From Paenibacillus sp. oral taxon 786 str. D14 (lineage in GTDB: Bacteria; Bacillota; Bacilli; Paenibacillales; Paenibacillaceae): a DNA stretch of 12,847 nucleotides. The notes beneath the pieces were generated by a model. It was not told the origin of the DNA. It worked only from the letters and a program-made list of their open reading frames with translations, and made no database searches. Location of the stretch: contig NZ_GG695991.1 in NCBI RefSeq assembly GCF_000159955.1, forward strand, positions 59,825-72,671, written 5' to 3'. Shown here in pieces: positions 7,115 to 12,847 of the stretch (its first letter is position 1; every line of letters starts with the position of its first letter). A program made the translations under genes and the position numbers.

Positions 7115-7139
7115 CCAAAAACTCATTATCGCCTTACGA

Positions 7140-7760
7140 TCACCTATAGGCGACTTCCGTAAACGTATTGATGATCCGGTACCAGATCCAGTCCAGCGCT
7201 TGATCGATCTGTTTAACTTCGCCCGAAATATGCGCCGTGGAGGCTTGGTAATAGGAGCCATCAATTACGGTTAGGTTGCCTTGAACTTCACCATAGATTT
7301 CGGCTTTCCCGTTCTCAATGGTCAAGTTCCCGGCAATCACGGCGTCACTTGGTACCGTGACCGTATCGCCCTGAATGATGACCTGATCCAGACCCGCTCC
7401 TTTTACGACCAGCTGATCGTCGCTATCCCAAAGCGATACCGCGCTGAATAACATCACCAGCAAGAACATTGCTGCCGCTGTCAATGCCGGATGGCGTCTG
7501 ATCCACTGGATCCATGCCTGCTGTTTGGGTTGACTTGGAATCTGACTGATGATCCGGTTCACCAGTTCATCGGGAGCCGAGATGTTGCTATGCTGCTTGA
7601 TGGTGGCAAACAACATCATTTCGGTTCGTTCCAATTCCCTGAATTCCTTGAGGCAATCCGGACACTCGTCTAGATGCTGCTTCAGCTGTTCGGCTTGGTC
7701 GCGGCTTAATTCGCCGTCCAGATAATCATGCATCAAAGATGAGGCATGTTTGCATTCCAT
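7140..7760 (-). CDS. rsiW: Anti-sigma-W factor RsiW (membrane zinc-finger anti-sigma)
   Basis: Holds the ECF sigma factor SigW inactive at the membrane; in B. subtilis envelope stress triggers its stepwise proteolysis by PrsW and RasP. At 206 aa it resembles the B. subtilis protein in order and length. The N-terminal zinc-binding anti-sigma domain has Cys3, His29, Cys33 and Cys36 (HLDECPDC). One transmembrane segment lies at about 92-111. The outside part (112-206) is rich in short beta repeats of the type GNLTIENGKAEIYG...GNLTVIDG, like B. subtilis RsiW. I chose the ATG at 7760 because it starts at the zinc domain and has AAAGGA 9 nt upstream; an in-frame TTG at 7787 is less likely. The gap to sigW is 143 nt and holds a SigW-type promoter. 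Confidence 0.93.
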   Translation of the reverse strand: MECKHASSLMHDYLDGELSRDQAEQLKQHLDECPDCLKEFRELERTEMMLFATIKQHSNISAPDELVNRIISQIPSQPKQQAWIQWIRRHPALTAAAMFLLVMLFSAVSLWDSDDQLVVKGAGLDQVIIQGDTVTVPSDAVIAGNLTIENGKAEIYGEVQGNLTVIDGSYYQASTAHISGEVKQIDQALDWIWYRIINTFTEVAYR

Positions 7761-7847
7761 ATCAGCCAATCCTTTCAGTAGTATCAATCTATGCGAAATG
7801 CGGAAGGCACGGCTAAGATCATAGTCGTCCTACATCCTACCTTACAA

Positions 7848-7873
7848 TACGTAATGGTGCAGAATTCGTTTCA
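7848..7873 (-). promoter_or_regulatory. SigW-type (ECF) promoter in front of rsiW
   Basis: TGAAAC (7873-7868), exactly 16 nt, then CGTA (7851-7848): both elements match the known SigW consensus and spacing. The -35 starts inside the T run that follows the sigW stop. Expected start near 7842, about 80 nt before the rsiW ATG. It implies that SigW raises its own anti-sigma factor. A comparable GAAAC/CGTA pair was not found upstream of sigW. Confidence 0.75.
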
Positions 7874-7903
7874 AAAAATAATTCCCCGGGCGGAGCCCAA
7901 ATT
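7873..7903 (-). terminator. Weak terminator or attenuator right after sigW
   Basis: Directly after the sigW stop, GGGC/GCCC (7898-7895 with 7891-7888) forms a tight stem with a 3-nt loop. It is flanked by AATT/AATT (7903-7900 with 7883-7880) across an internal loop, and then A-TTTTTT. It is weaker than the other terminators here and may allow read-through into rsiW. Confidence 0.45.
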
Positions 7904-8479
7904 TCAGAGCATTTTATGCTCCAGTTTTTTACGTAAAAATTCGCGTCCGCGGTGAACCCGCGTCTTCACCGTGGTCACCGGCATATCCAAAACTTCGCTG
8001 ATCTCCTGCAGCGACAGTTCCTGCAAATAACGGAGCACGATCACCGACTTATATTTGGCAGGCAAGCCTTCGATCGCTTGATGAATCGTTAGCTGCGTTT
8101 CCGACAGCAAGTATTCCGTTTCCGGTGTCCGTTCATCCCCAGGAATCAGAGTGTATCCGTCCAAGCCATCCTGATCGTTCATCTCCGCGTCCAAGTAATA
8201 ACTTGGCTTCCGCTTACGCAGTCGGTCAATACACAAGTTCGTCGCGATCCGGTAAATCCAGGTTGAGAACTTCTGTTTATCGTCGTAGCGGTTCCAGTTT
8301 TTATGTACCCTTAAGAACGTCTCCTGCACGACATCTTCCGCTTCGTGCCGGTTGGACAGCATCCGGTATCCGAGATGATAAAGCTTATCCTTATATAGAT
8401 CAACAAGTTCGGCGAAGGCTTCCTGATCCCCTTTACGGGCCAGCTTCACCAGTCTTGCATCGAAATGTTCCACCACCAT
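7904..8479 (-). CDS. sigW: ECF RNA polymerase sigma factor SigW
   Basis: An extracytoplasmic-function sigma factor that directs RNA polymerase to envelope-stress and antimicrobial-resistance genes. The 191-aa protein has only regions 2 and 4, as ECF factors do. Region 2 (about 25-92) includes EAEDVVQETFLRVHKNW and FSTWIYRIATNLCIDRLRK. Region 4 (about 133-185) includes LRYLQELSLQEISEVLDMPVTTVKTRVHRGR, a helix-turn-helix. YYLDAEM between them is typical of SigW. I chose the ATG at 8479 with GGGGG 5 nt upstream; an in-frame TTG four codons earlier is possible but its codon lies in that ribosome site. The 274 nt upstream begin with the ppc terminator and show no clear SigA or SigW promoter, though GGTAC/GTACC near 8509-8520 could form a small hairpin. 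Confidence 0.93.
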   Translation of the reverse strand: MVVEHFDARLVKLARKGDQEAFAELVDLYKDKLYHLGYRMLSNRHEAEDVVQETFLRVHKNWNRYDDKQKFSTWIYRIATNLCIDRLRKRKPSYYLDAEMNDQDGLDGYTLIPGDERTPETEYLLSETQLTIHQAIEGLPAKYKSVIVLRYLQELSLQEISEVLDMPVTTVKTRVHRGREFLRKKLEHKML

Positions 8480-8688
8480 ATTTTCCCCCAAATCGGTTGG
8501 AAGGGCTCAGGTACTTGTACCCTGCCTGTCCGGCTATTCGTCCCTTGGTCTAAGGCAATGTAATAGGTCGTCCTTGATCCGAATCCTGACCATTAAATCC
8601 TTGAAAGGGTACTTCCAGTCGTCGGCACTTCATTCAAATGTTAAAGCAACTTATCCCAAAATGCAATACATCCAGCCAAGCCAACAGC

Positions 8689-8724
8689 AAAAAAGCCGGA
8701 CCTTCTTATGAAGAAGGTCTGGCT
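8689..8724 (-). terminator. Intrinsic terminator after ppc
   Basis: AGCC plus GACCTTCTT (8724-8711, with one mismatch at 8720/8698) pairs with AAGAAGGTC plus GGCT around a 3-nt CAT loop, followed by six T. It lies 29 nt beyond the ppc stop and ends the ppc unit before sigW. Confidence 0.93.
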
Positions 8725-8753
8725 TGGCATCCCTATCCTGAGCCAATAATGGA

Positions 8754-11555
8754 TCAGCCCGTATTCCGGAGTCCGGCAGCAATTCCGTTAATTGTAAGCA
8801 GCACTTCACGTAACAGTTCGGCATCATCCTGCCCTTTTTCACGCGCAGACCGCAATTCCGTTAACAGCTGCACCTGTAAATAGCTCAGCGGATCTACATA
8901 AGGATTACGCAATCGGATTGATTCTTGCAGGCCAGGAAGGTTGTCGAAAATTTCTGAAATCCCGCAAATCTTCAGCACCATTTCCCGCGTCAAATGGAAT
9001 TCCTCTTCAATTTGACCCAGGATCCGCTCCCTCACTTCATCATCCTTGCACATCTTGGCGTATTCCTTCGCGATGACCAAGTCCGCTTTACTCAACGCAA
9101 ATTGCAAGGTATCGATCACCGTGCGGAAGAACGAGAAGTTCTGATACATATCCTGAAGAACCTTGAGGTTCTCTTCATTATTTTGATAGAAATTATACAG
9201 GCCGGTTCCAGCCGCATACCATGCCGGGAACAAATACCGGCTTTGCGTCCAGGCAAACACCCAAGGAATCGCCCGCAAATCCTCAAACCGATCACTGTTC
9301 TTCCGCTTGGATGGACGGGAGCCGATATTCAGCTCACCCACTTCGACCAATGGCGTTGACTCACGGAAGAACTTCAAGAAATCCGGCTCGCGGAAAACCA
9401 GGTCCTGATATTTCTGAAGCGATGTCTCGGAAATGCCGCTCATGATCTCTTCCCAGCGTTGTTCTTCTGCGCTTGGCCCTTGATCTTGATGCAGCTTCGC
9501 TTGAATCGCTGCGGTGATCAGCGCCGAAGTCGCCTGCTCCAAGCTGCGGTACGCGATACCACGCAAGGAATAACGTGACGAGATCACTTCGCCTTGCTCC
9601 GTGATCTTGATACCGCCGCCGATCGTCTCCGGCGGTTGCACGAGGATGCTGCGGTTGAGCGGCATGCCGCCGCGGCCAAGCGCGCCACCGCGCCCGTGGA
9701 AGAATTTCAGCTTAATGCCAAATTCATTGGCCGTCGCTGTGATTTGTTTCAAGGCTACGCGCAGCTCCCAGTTTGCTGTAACTACGCCGCCGTCTTTGTT
9801 ACTGTCGGAGTAGCCGAGCATAATTTCCTGGAGATCGTTCATCGCCGCCACCGACTCCCGGTAAATCGGCATGCTGAACAACTGACGCATAATGCCTGGT
9901 GCGGCGTGCAGATCGTCGATCGTTTCGAACAGCGGAACCGATTGAAGCGTGCAAACGACGGTACCGTCCGCTTCTTTACGGAACAAGCCTACTTCTTTCG
10001 AGAAGACCATGACCTCAAGGATATCGCTGGCCGCCTCTGTCATACTAATCAGGTAACTGGTGATACACTGTGTGCCGTATTCTTTTTGCGCCTGATACAC
10101 CGTACGATATACGTCCAGACATTCTCTTGTGCTCTCCGAGTAATCCTGATAAGGAGAAGTTAATGGACGCGGGTCGTTTAACAACCGTTCCAACAGTTGA
10201 ATCTTCTCTTGCTCCTCCAGCTCGGCATAGTTCTCCACAATATTCATTTTCGCCAAAATTTCCGTCATGGCGTTCTCATGCTCTTTACTGTGCTGACGGA
10301 TATCCAGCGTGGCAGTATGGAAGCCAAACAGCTCCGCCTGACGGATCAGCTTCTTGATATGCGTATCCGCCACATAGTCTGCGTAGTGATGACGCAAACT
10401 GCGGTCGATGATTTTCAAATCCTGGATAAATGCCTCTACGTTTGGATAACGCTCTGGCGTATCCTTTGTGCTATCATCCAGAACATTGTGCAGCTTCTCC
10501 GTCATATACGTCAGCTTAATACGGTAAGGTTCCTTCTCGTTGTTCCATTGCTGCGTTTTGCGCAGGGTCACTTGCAGGCGATCCCGCTGAATGGAAGCCA
10601 TCAGCTCGTCCGTAACGTCCACGATGGTGGTGCTGAAGCTAAGGTGCTTGAACAAATCGGACAAAATCCGCTGATATTCGCGCACCGCCAGTTTACGTTG
10701 CATCCGCAACGTCTCCCAGGTCACGTCGGAGGTTACCGAAGGATTCCCGTCCCGGTCGCCGCCGATCCACGAGCCGAAGCGCAAGTACGTTGGGACGTGC
10801 CAGTAGTGCTCTGGATAGTATTTGGTCAGGCAGCGTTCCAGTTCTTGATAAACCTCAGGCAGCACATGGAATAAGGTTTCGTGAAAATAGTACATCCCAT
10901 TTCGGACCTCATCCAGTACGGTAGGCTTGCGATCCCGCAATTCATCGGTCTGCCAAAGGGTAATGACCTCGTTAAGCAGCTTCTCCCGCAATTGCTCCCG
11001 TTCGCGGAAGGTCAGCGTGGGGTTATCCAACTGCATGACATCGTCAGCGATCCGTTTGTGGATGTCCAGAATCGCACGGCGCATCGCTTCCGTTGGGTGG
11101 GCGGTCATGACCAGCTCCAGAGACATGCCGCTCAGGAGCTCCTGAGCTTCGCTATAACTAAAACCCTGTTCCTTCAAATCGCGGACAGCGGCCTCGATCG
11201 TACCGCTCTGAACCTCTTCCCCTGCAGAACGCTCATAATCGCGTTTACGGCGAATGCGGTGGTTCTGCTCCGCAATATTCACTAATTGGAAATAGATCGC
11301 AAATGCACGAATCACCTGATGACGGATGCCGGGTTCTAAAGAATTGATCATTCCCTTAAACTCTTCATGTAACTCCGGTAAAAATACAGCCCGCAGGGAT
11401 TTACTGGCTTCACGTATCTTCTCGACAATATCCAAGAGCTCATTGCCGCCCTGATGCACCAGGACCTCTCCTAGAATATTGCCCAAAAAACGAATGTCGC
11501 GCCGAAGCAGGTTATTCGAGTTGCCTTTACCTGCGGTAACCGTTAACTCTGTCAT
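8754..11555 (-). CDS. ppc: Phosphoenolpyruvate carboxylase
   Basis: Carboxylates phosphoenolpyruvate with bicarbonate to oxaloacetate, refilling the TCA cycle; cytoplasmic. The 933-aa product is normal for the bacterial family. Catalytic motifs are intact: VMTAHPTEA (His153), GYSDSNKDGG (Lys587), FFHGRGGALGRGG (His620, Arg622), QGEVISSRYS, GSRPSKR (745-751) followed by LRAIPWVFAWTQSRY, and the C-terminal LLTINGIAAGLRNTG, whose end is part of the active site. I chose the ATG at 11555, preceded by AGGGGGAG, rather than an in-frame start 17 codons upstream, because that site would fall inside the longer reading and the extra residues look unrelated to the family. B. subtilis lacks this enzyme, many Paenibacillus relatives have it. 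It is a single-gene unit between the tRNA terminator and its own terminator. A TATGAT at 11659-11654 could be its -10, but no good -35 accompanies it. Confidence 0.97.
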   Translation of the reverse strand: MTELTVTAGKGNSNNLLRRDIRFLGNILGEVLVHQGGNELLDIVEKIREASKSLRAVFLPELHEEFKGMINSLEPGIRHQVIRAFAIYFQLVNIAEQNHRIRRKRDYERSAGEEVQSGTIEAAVRDLKEQGFSYSEAQELLSGMSLELVMTAHPTEAMRRAILDIHKRIADDVMQLDNPTLTFREREQLREKLLNEVITLWQTDELRDRKPTVLDEVRNGMYYFHETLFHVLPEVYQELERCLTKYYPEHYWHVPTYLRFGSWIGGDRDGNPSVTSDVTWETLRMQRKLAVREYQRILSDLFKHLSFSTTIVDVTDELMASIQRDRLQVTLRKTQQWNNEKEPYRIKLTYMTEKLHNVLDDSTKDTPERYPNVEAFIQDLKIIDRSLRHHYADYVADTHIKKLIRQAELFGFHTATLDIRQHSKEHENAMTEILAKMNIVENYAELEEQEKIQLLERLLNDPRPLTSPYQDYSESTRECLDVYRTVYQAQKEYGTQCITSYLISMTEAASDILEVMVFSKEVGLFRKEADGTVVCTLQSVPLFETIDDLHAAPGIMRQLFSMPIYRESVAAMNDLQEIMLGYSDSNKDGGVVTANWELRVALKQITATANEFGIKLKFFHGRGGALGRGGMPLNRSILVQPPETIGGGIKITEQGEVISSRYSLRGIAYRSLEQATSALITAAIQAKLHQDQGPSAEEQRWEEIMSGISETSLQKYQDLVFREPDFLKFFRESTPLVEVGELNIGSRPSKRKNSDRFEDLRAIPWVFAWTQSRYLFPAWYAAGTGLYNFYQNNEENLKVLQDMYQNFSFFRTVIDTLQFALSKADLVIAKEYAKMCKDDEVRERILGQIEEEFHLTREMVLKICGISEIFDNLPGLQESIRLRNPYVDPLSYLQVQLLTELRSAREKGQDDAELLREVLLTINGIAAGLRNTG

Positions 11556-11583
11556 GTTTCTCCCCCTTTTCATCCCAATGCAG

Positions 11584-11601
11584 CATGCTAAATTCAGCAT
11601 G
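11584..11601. repeat. Inverted repeat just before the ppc start
   Basis: CATGCT (11584-11589) and AGCATG (11596-11601), perfect 6-bp arms with a 6-nt spacer. It is about 29 nt upstream of the ppc start codon. It could be an operator or a small mRNA hairpin. Confidence 0.5.
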
Positions 11602-11777
11602 GTCATGATCTTTGTCGGTTAGACCTAATGACGTGCGCCAAGCGTTTCCTAACATCATACAACAAACTGACCTGAAAATCTTCACTTAATTTGTAAGAAA
11701 TTCTTGGACGCTATGACTGCGGATTCGATTCCGTCGCAACTTTACTTACCTTAACACGGTAAAGCAGTAAAACGCAA

Positions 11778-11811
11778 GGGTATAAGGCGTCGATAGAAAA
11801 CTTTTATACCC
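11778..11811. repeat. Inverted repeat in the ppc upstream region
   Basis: GGGTATAA (11778-11785) and TTATACCC (11804-11811) are perfect 8-bp arms separated by 18 nt. No T run follows on either strand, so a regulator site or hairpin is more likely than a terminator. Confidence 0.5.
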
Positions 11812-11851
11812 GGGAGGAAGGCCGCAATGGTAATAAGGTTAAAATTATAAC

Positions 11852-11879
11852 AAAAAACATCATCTTATCCGATGATGTT
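11852..11879 (-). terminator. Intrinsic terminator of the tRNA operon
   Basis: AACATCATC (11879-11871) pairs perfectly with GATGATGTT (11864-11856) around a 6-nt loop, followed by TTTTTT. It starts 12 nt after the last tRNA gene. Confidence 0.93.
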
Positions 11880-11890
11880 GCTGTTATGTA

Positions 11891-11964
11891 TGGAGCGGGT
11901 GATGGGAATCGAACCCACGCTACCAGCTTGGAAGGCTGGAGTTCTACCATTGAACTACACCCGC
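11891..11964 (-). tRNA. tRNA-Gly (TCC anticodon)
   Basis: Cloverleaf with acceptor GCGGGTG/CACCCGC, anticodon loop CTTCCAA (anticodon 11932-11930), a TTCGATT T-loop and encoded CCA. Last gene of the cluster; reads GGA/GGG codons. Confidence 0.97.
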
Positions 11965-11976
11965 ACCTTAAAGAGA

Positions 11977-12053
11977 TGGTCGGGATGACACGATTCGAAC
12001 ATGCGACCCCCTGGTCCCAAACCAGGTGCTCTACCAAGCTGAGCTACATCCCG
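11977..12053 (-). tRNA. tRNA-Pro (TGG anticodon)
   Basis: Acceptor CGGGATG/CATCCCG, anticodon loop TTTGGGA with anticodon TGG, TTCGAAT T-loop, encoded CCA. The T stem GCATG/CGTGT has two G-T pairs, a little weaker than usual. Confidence 0.96.
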
Positions 12054-12083
12054 TCAATAAGGTGAAATATGAAATTGAAAAAG

Positions 12084-12160
12084 TGGCGCGCCCTAAGAGA
12101 TTCGAACTCCTGACCTTTTGATTCGTAGTCAAACGCTCTATCCAGCTGAGCTAAGGGCGC
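12084..12160 (-). tRNA. tRNA-Arg (ACG anticodon)
   Basis: Acceptor GCGCCCT/AGGGCGC, anticodon loop CTACGAA with anticodon ACG (the A is expected to be edited to inosine), encoded CCA. Confidence 0.97.
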
Positions 12161-12169
12161 GTATTAAGA

Positions 12170-12244
12170 TGGAGCGGACGACGGGAATCGAACCCGCGAC
12201 CCTCGCCTTGGCAAGGCGATGCTCTACCGCTGAGCCACGTCCGC
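12170..12244 (-). tRNA. tRNA-Gly (GCC anticodon)
   Basis: Acceptor GCGGACG/CGTCCGC, anticodon loop TTGCCAA with anticodon GCC, encoded CCA. Second glycine isoacceptor of the cluster, reading GGC/GGT. Confidence 0.97.
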
Positions 12245-12251
12245 GCATAGA

Positions 12252-12335
12252 TGGTGCGCGTGGAGGGACTTGAACCCCCACGTCAAAGACGCTAGATCCT
12301 AAGTCTAGTGCGTCTGCCAATTCCGCCACACGCGC
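12252..12335 (-). tRNA. tRNA-Leu (TAG anticodon)
   Basis: Acceptor GCGCGTG/CACGCGC, anticodon loop CTTAGGA with anticodon TAG, an extended class II variable arm, encoded CCA; 84 nt. Confidence 0.96.
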
Positions 12336-12344
12336 AAGGAAAAC

Positions 12345-12420
12345 TGGTGAGCCATGAAGGACTCGAACCTTCGACACCCTGATTAAAAGTCAGGTGCTCT
12401 ACCAACTGAGCTAATGGCTC
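12345..12420 (-). tRNA. tRNA-Lys (TTT anticodon)
   Basis: Acceptor GAGCCAT/ATGGCTC, anticodon loop CTTTTAA with anticodon TTT, encoded CCA. Confidence 0.97.
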
Positions 12421-12433
12421 TTACTTAGAAAAA

Positions 12434-12508
12434 TGGCTGGGGATATAGGATTCGAACCTATGCATGACGGAGTCAAAGTCCGTTGCCTTACCGCTTGGCT
12501 AATCCCCA
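12434..12508 (-). tRNA. tRNA-Gln (TTG anticodon)
   Basis: Acceptor TGGGGAT/ATCCCCA with the U1-A72 pair usual for tRNA-Gln, anticodon loop CTTTGAC with anticodon TTG, encoded CCA. Confidence 0.97.
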
Positions 12509-12515
12509 ATATTTA

Positions 12516-12591
12516 TGGTGGAGGCTGAGGGGATCGAACCCCCGACCCTCTGCTTGTAAGGCAGATGCTCTCCCAGCTGAGCTAAGCCTCC
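12516..12591 (-). tRNA. tRNA-Val (TAC anticodon)
   Basis: Acceptor GGAGGCT/AGCCTCC, anticodon loop CTTACAA with anticodon TAC, encoded CCA. Confidence 0.97.
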
Positions 12592-12620
12592 AGATATCTG
12601 GGAATACATATGAAAGAAGA

Positions 12621-12695
12621 TGGTGACCCGTAGGGGATTCGAACCCCTGTTACCTCCGTGAAAGGGAGGTGTCTTAACCCCTTGACCAACGGGCC
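12621..12695 (-). tRNA. tRNA-Glu (TTC anticodon)
   Basis: Starts GGCCCGTTGGTCAAG as Bacillus-type tRNA-Glu does; anticodon loop CTTTCAC with anticodon TTC; acceptor GGCCCGT/ACGGGTC; encoded CCA. Confidence 0.96.
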
Positions 12696-12706
12696 ATATG
12701 TAGGGA

Positions 12707-12779
12707 AGCTCTCAACCGGGATCGAACCGGTGACCTCATCCTTACCATGGATGCACTCTACCTACTGAGCTATGAGAGC
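12707..12779 (-). tRNA. tRNA-Thr (GGT anticodon), CCA not encoded
   Basis: Acceptor GCTCTCA/TGAGAGC, anticodon loop ATGGTAA with anticodon GGT, T-loop TTCGATC. After the discriminator T the DNA reads TCC rather than CCA, so this is the only gene of the ten that would need its CCA added by nucleotidyltransferase. First gene of the visible cluster; the promoter lies beyond the window or in the palindromic region just upstream. Confidence 0.95.
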
Positions 12780-12791
12780 AAATTTTTGGGG

Positions 12792-12844
12792 TCCCCAGAA
12801 AGTAATCGGAATATGCTTCGAAGCAAATCGTCACTTTCTGGGGA
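12792..12844. repeat. Nested palindromic element at the window edge
   Basis: Perfect 12-bp inverted arms (12792-12803 with 12833-12844, TCCCCAGAAAGT/ACTTTCTGGGGA) enclose 29 nt. The centre of that spacer is a perfect 12-nt palindrome TGCTTCGAAGCA (12814-12825). It lies 12 nt upstream of tRNA-Thr. Without a T run on the minus strand it is not a standard terminator there. It may be an RNA processing stem or a dispersed palindromic repeat. Confidence 0.7.
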
Positions 12845-12847
12845 TTT

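Larger units (their letters stand above)
11556..11851 (-). other. ppc leader region (no gene)
   Basis: About 300 nt between the tRNA terminator and ppc without a protein gene. It contains an 8-bp inverted repeat at 11778-11811, a 5-bp repeat TTACC/GGTAA near 11746-11762, a candidate -10 TATGAT (11659-11654) and an inverted repeat at 11584-11601 close to the start codon. A TATAAT at 11849-11844 lies just after the tRNA terminator but lacks a matching -35. Confidence 0.55.

Noticed and set aside
8480..8690. TTGCAT-17-TAACAT and TTTAAT as promoters for sigW
   Set aside because: Too few matches to consensus; a promoter must exist here or by read-through, but I cannot place it.
11844..11849. TATAAT just after the tRNA terminator as the ppc promoter
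   Set aside because: Perfect -10 but no -35-like sequence, and the -35 position falls within the terminator hairpin.
11804..12377. Minus-strand frames of 77 and 79 codons across the tRNA cluster
   Set aside because: They simply read through tRNA genes.
11891..12779. Regularly spaced similar blocks that might suggest a CRISPR array or tandem repeat
   Set aside because: Each block is a distinct tRNA with its own anticodon and acceptor stem; similarity is limited to shared tRNA motifs.

Overview
The window looks like a core chromosomal segment of a low-to-mid GC endospore-forming Firmicute, most likely a Paenibacillus or close relative. I infer this from the gene order sigW-rsiW-cdaA-cdaR-glmM-glmS (the order known from Bacillus subtilis), the glmS ribozyme, the protein sequences, tRNA genes that mostly encode their CCA ends, and a phosphoenolpyruvate carboxylase gene that B. 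subtilis lacks. All genes are on the minus strand. Transcription therefore runs from high to low coordinates, and there are no phage, transposon or CRISPR signs.

Layout in the direction of transcription. 12847-11852: a palindromic element at the window edge, then ten tightly packed tRNA genes (Thr, Glu, Val, Gln, Lys, Leu, Gly, Arg, Pro, Gly) closed by a strong intrinsic terminator. 11851-8689: a leader with inverted repeats, then ppc (933 aa) and its terminator. 8479-7083: sigW (191 aa) and rsiW (206 aa). A weak terminator and a near-perfect SigW-type promoter lie between them, and a strong terminator follows. 6887-3234: cdaA, cdaR (8-nt overlap) and glmM, closed by a strong terminator and a weaker second one. 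3157-2216: about 940 nt without a protein gene. It holds a purine-rich stretch ending in a third terminator, a good SigA promoter, the glmS ribozyme with an unusually large P1 extension, and a hairpin touching the glmS Shine-Dalgarno. 2216-384: glmS, followed by a terminator at 245-294. Positions 1-244 show nothing recognisable.

Function. GlmS makes glucosamine-6-phosphate and GlmM converts it to glucosamine-1-phosphate for peptidoglycan. CdaA makes c-di-AMP at the membrane and CdaR is its membrane partner. GlmM is known in several Firmicutes to bind and restrain CdaA. SigW/RsiW form an envelope-stress switch. Apart from ppc and the tRNAs the window is therefore a cell-wall and c-di-AMP module. 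In this genome it is cut by terminators into at least four transcription units: sigW, rsiW, cdaA-cdaR-glmM and glmS.

The proteins are ordinary. The points worth attention are regulatory: the SigW-type promoter placed to drive the anti-sigma gene alone, the elaborated glmS ribozyme P1, and the GGA-rich orphan stretch between glmM and glmS. I found no evidence of a new multi-gene system.
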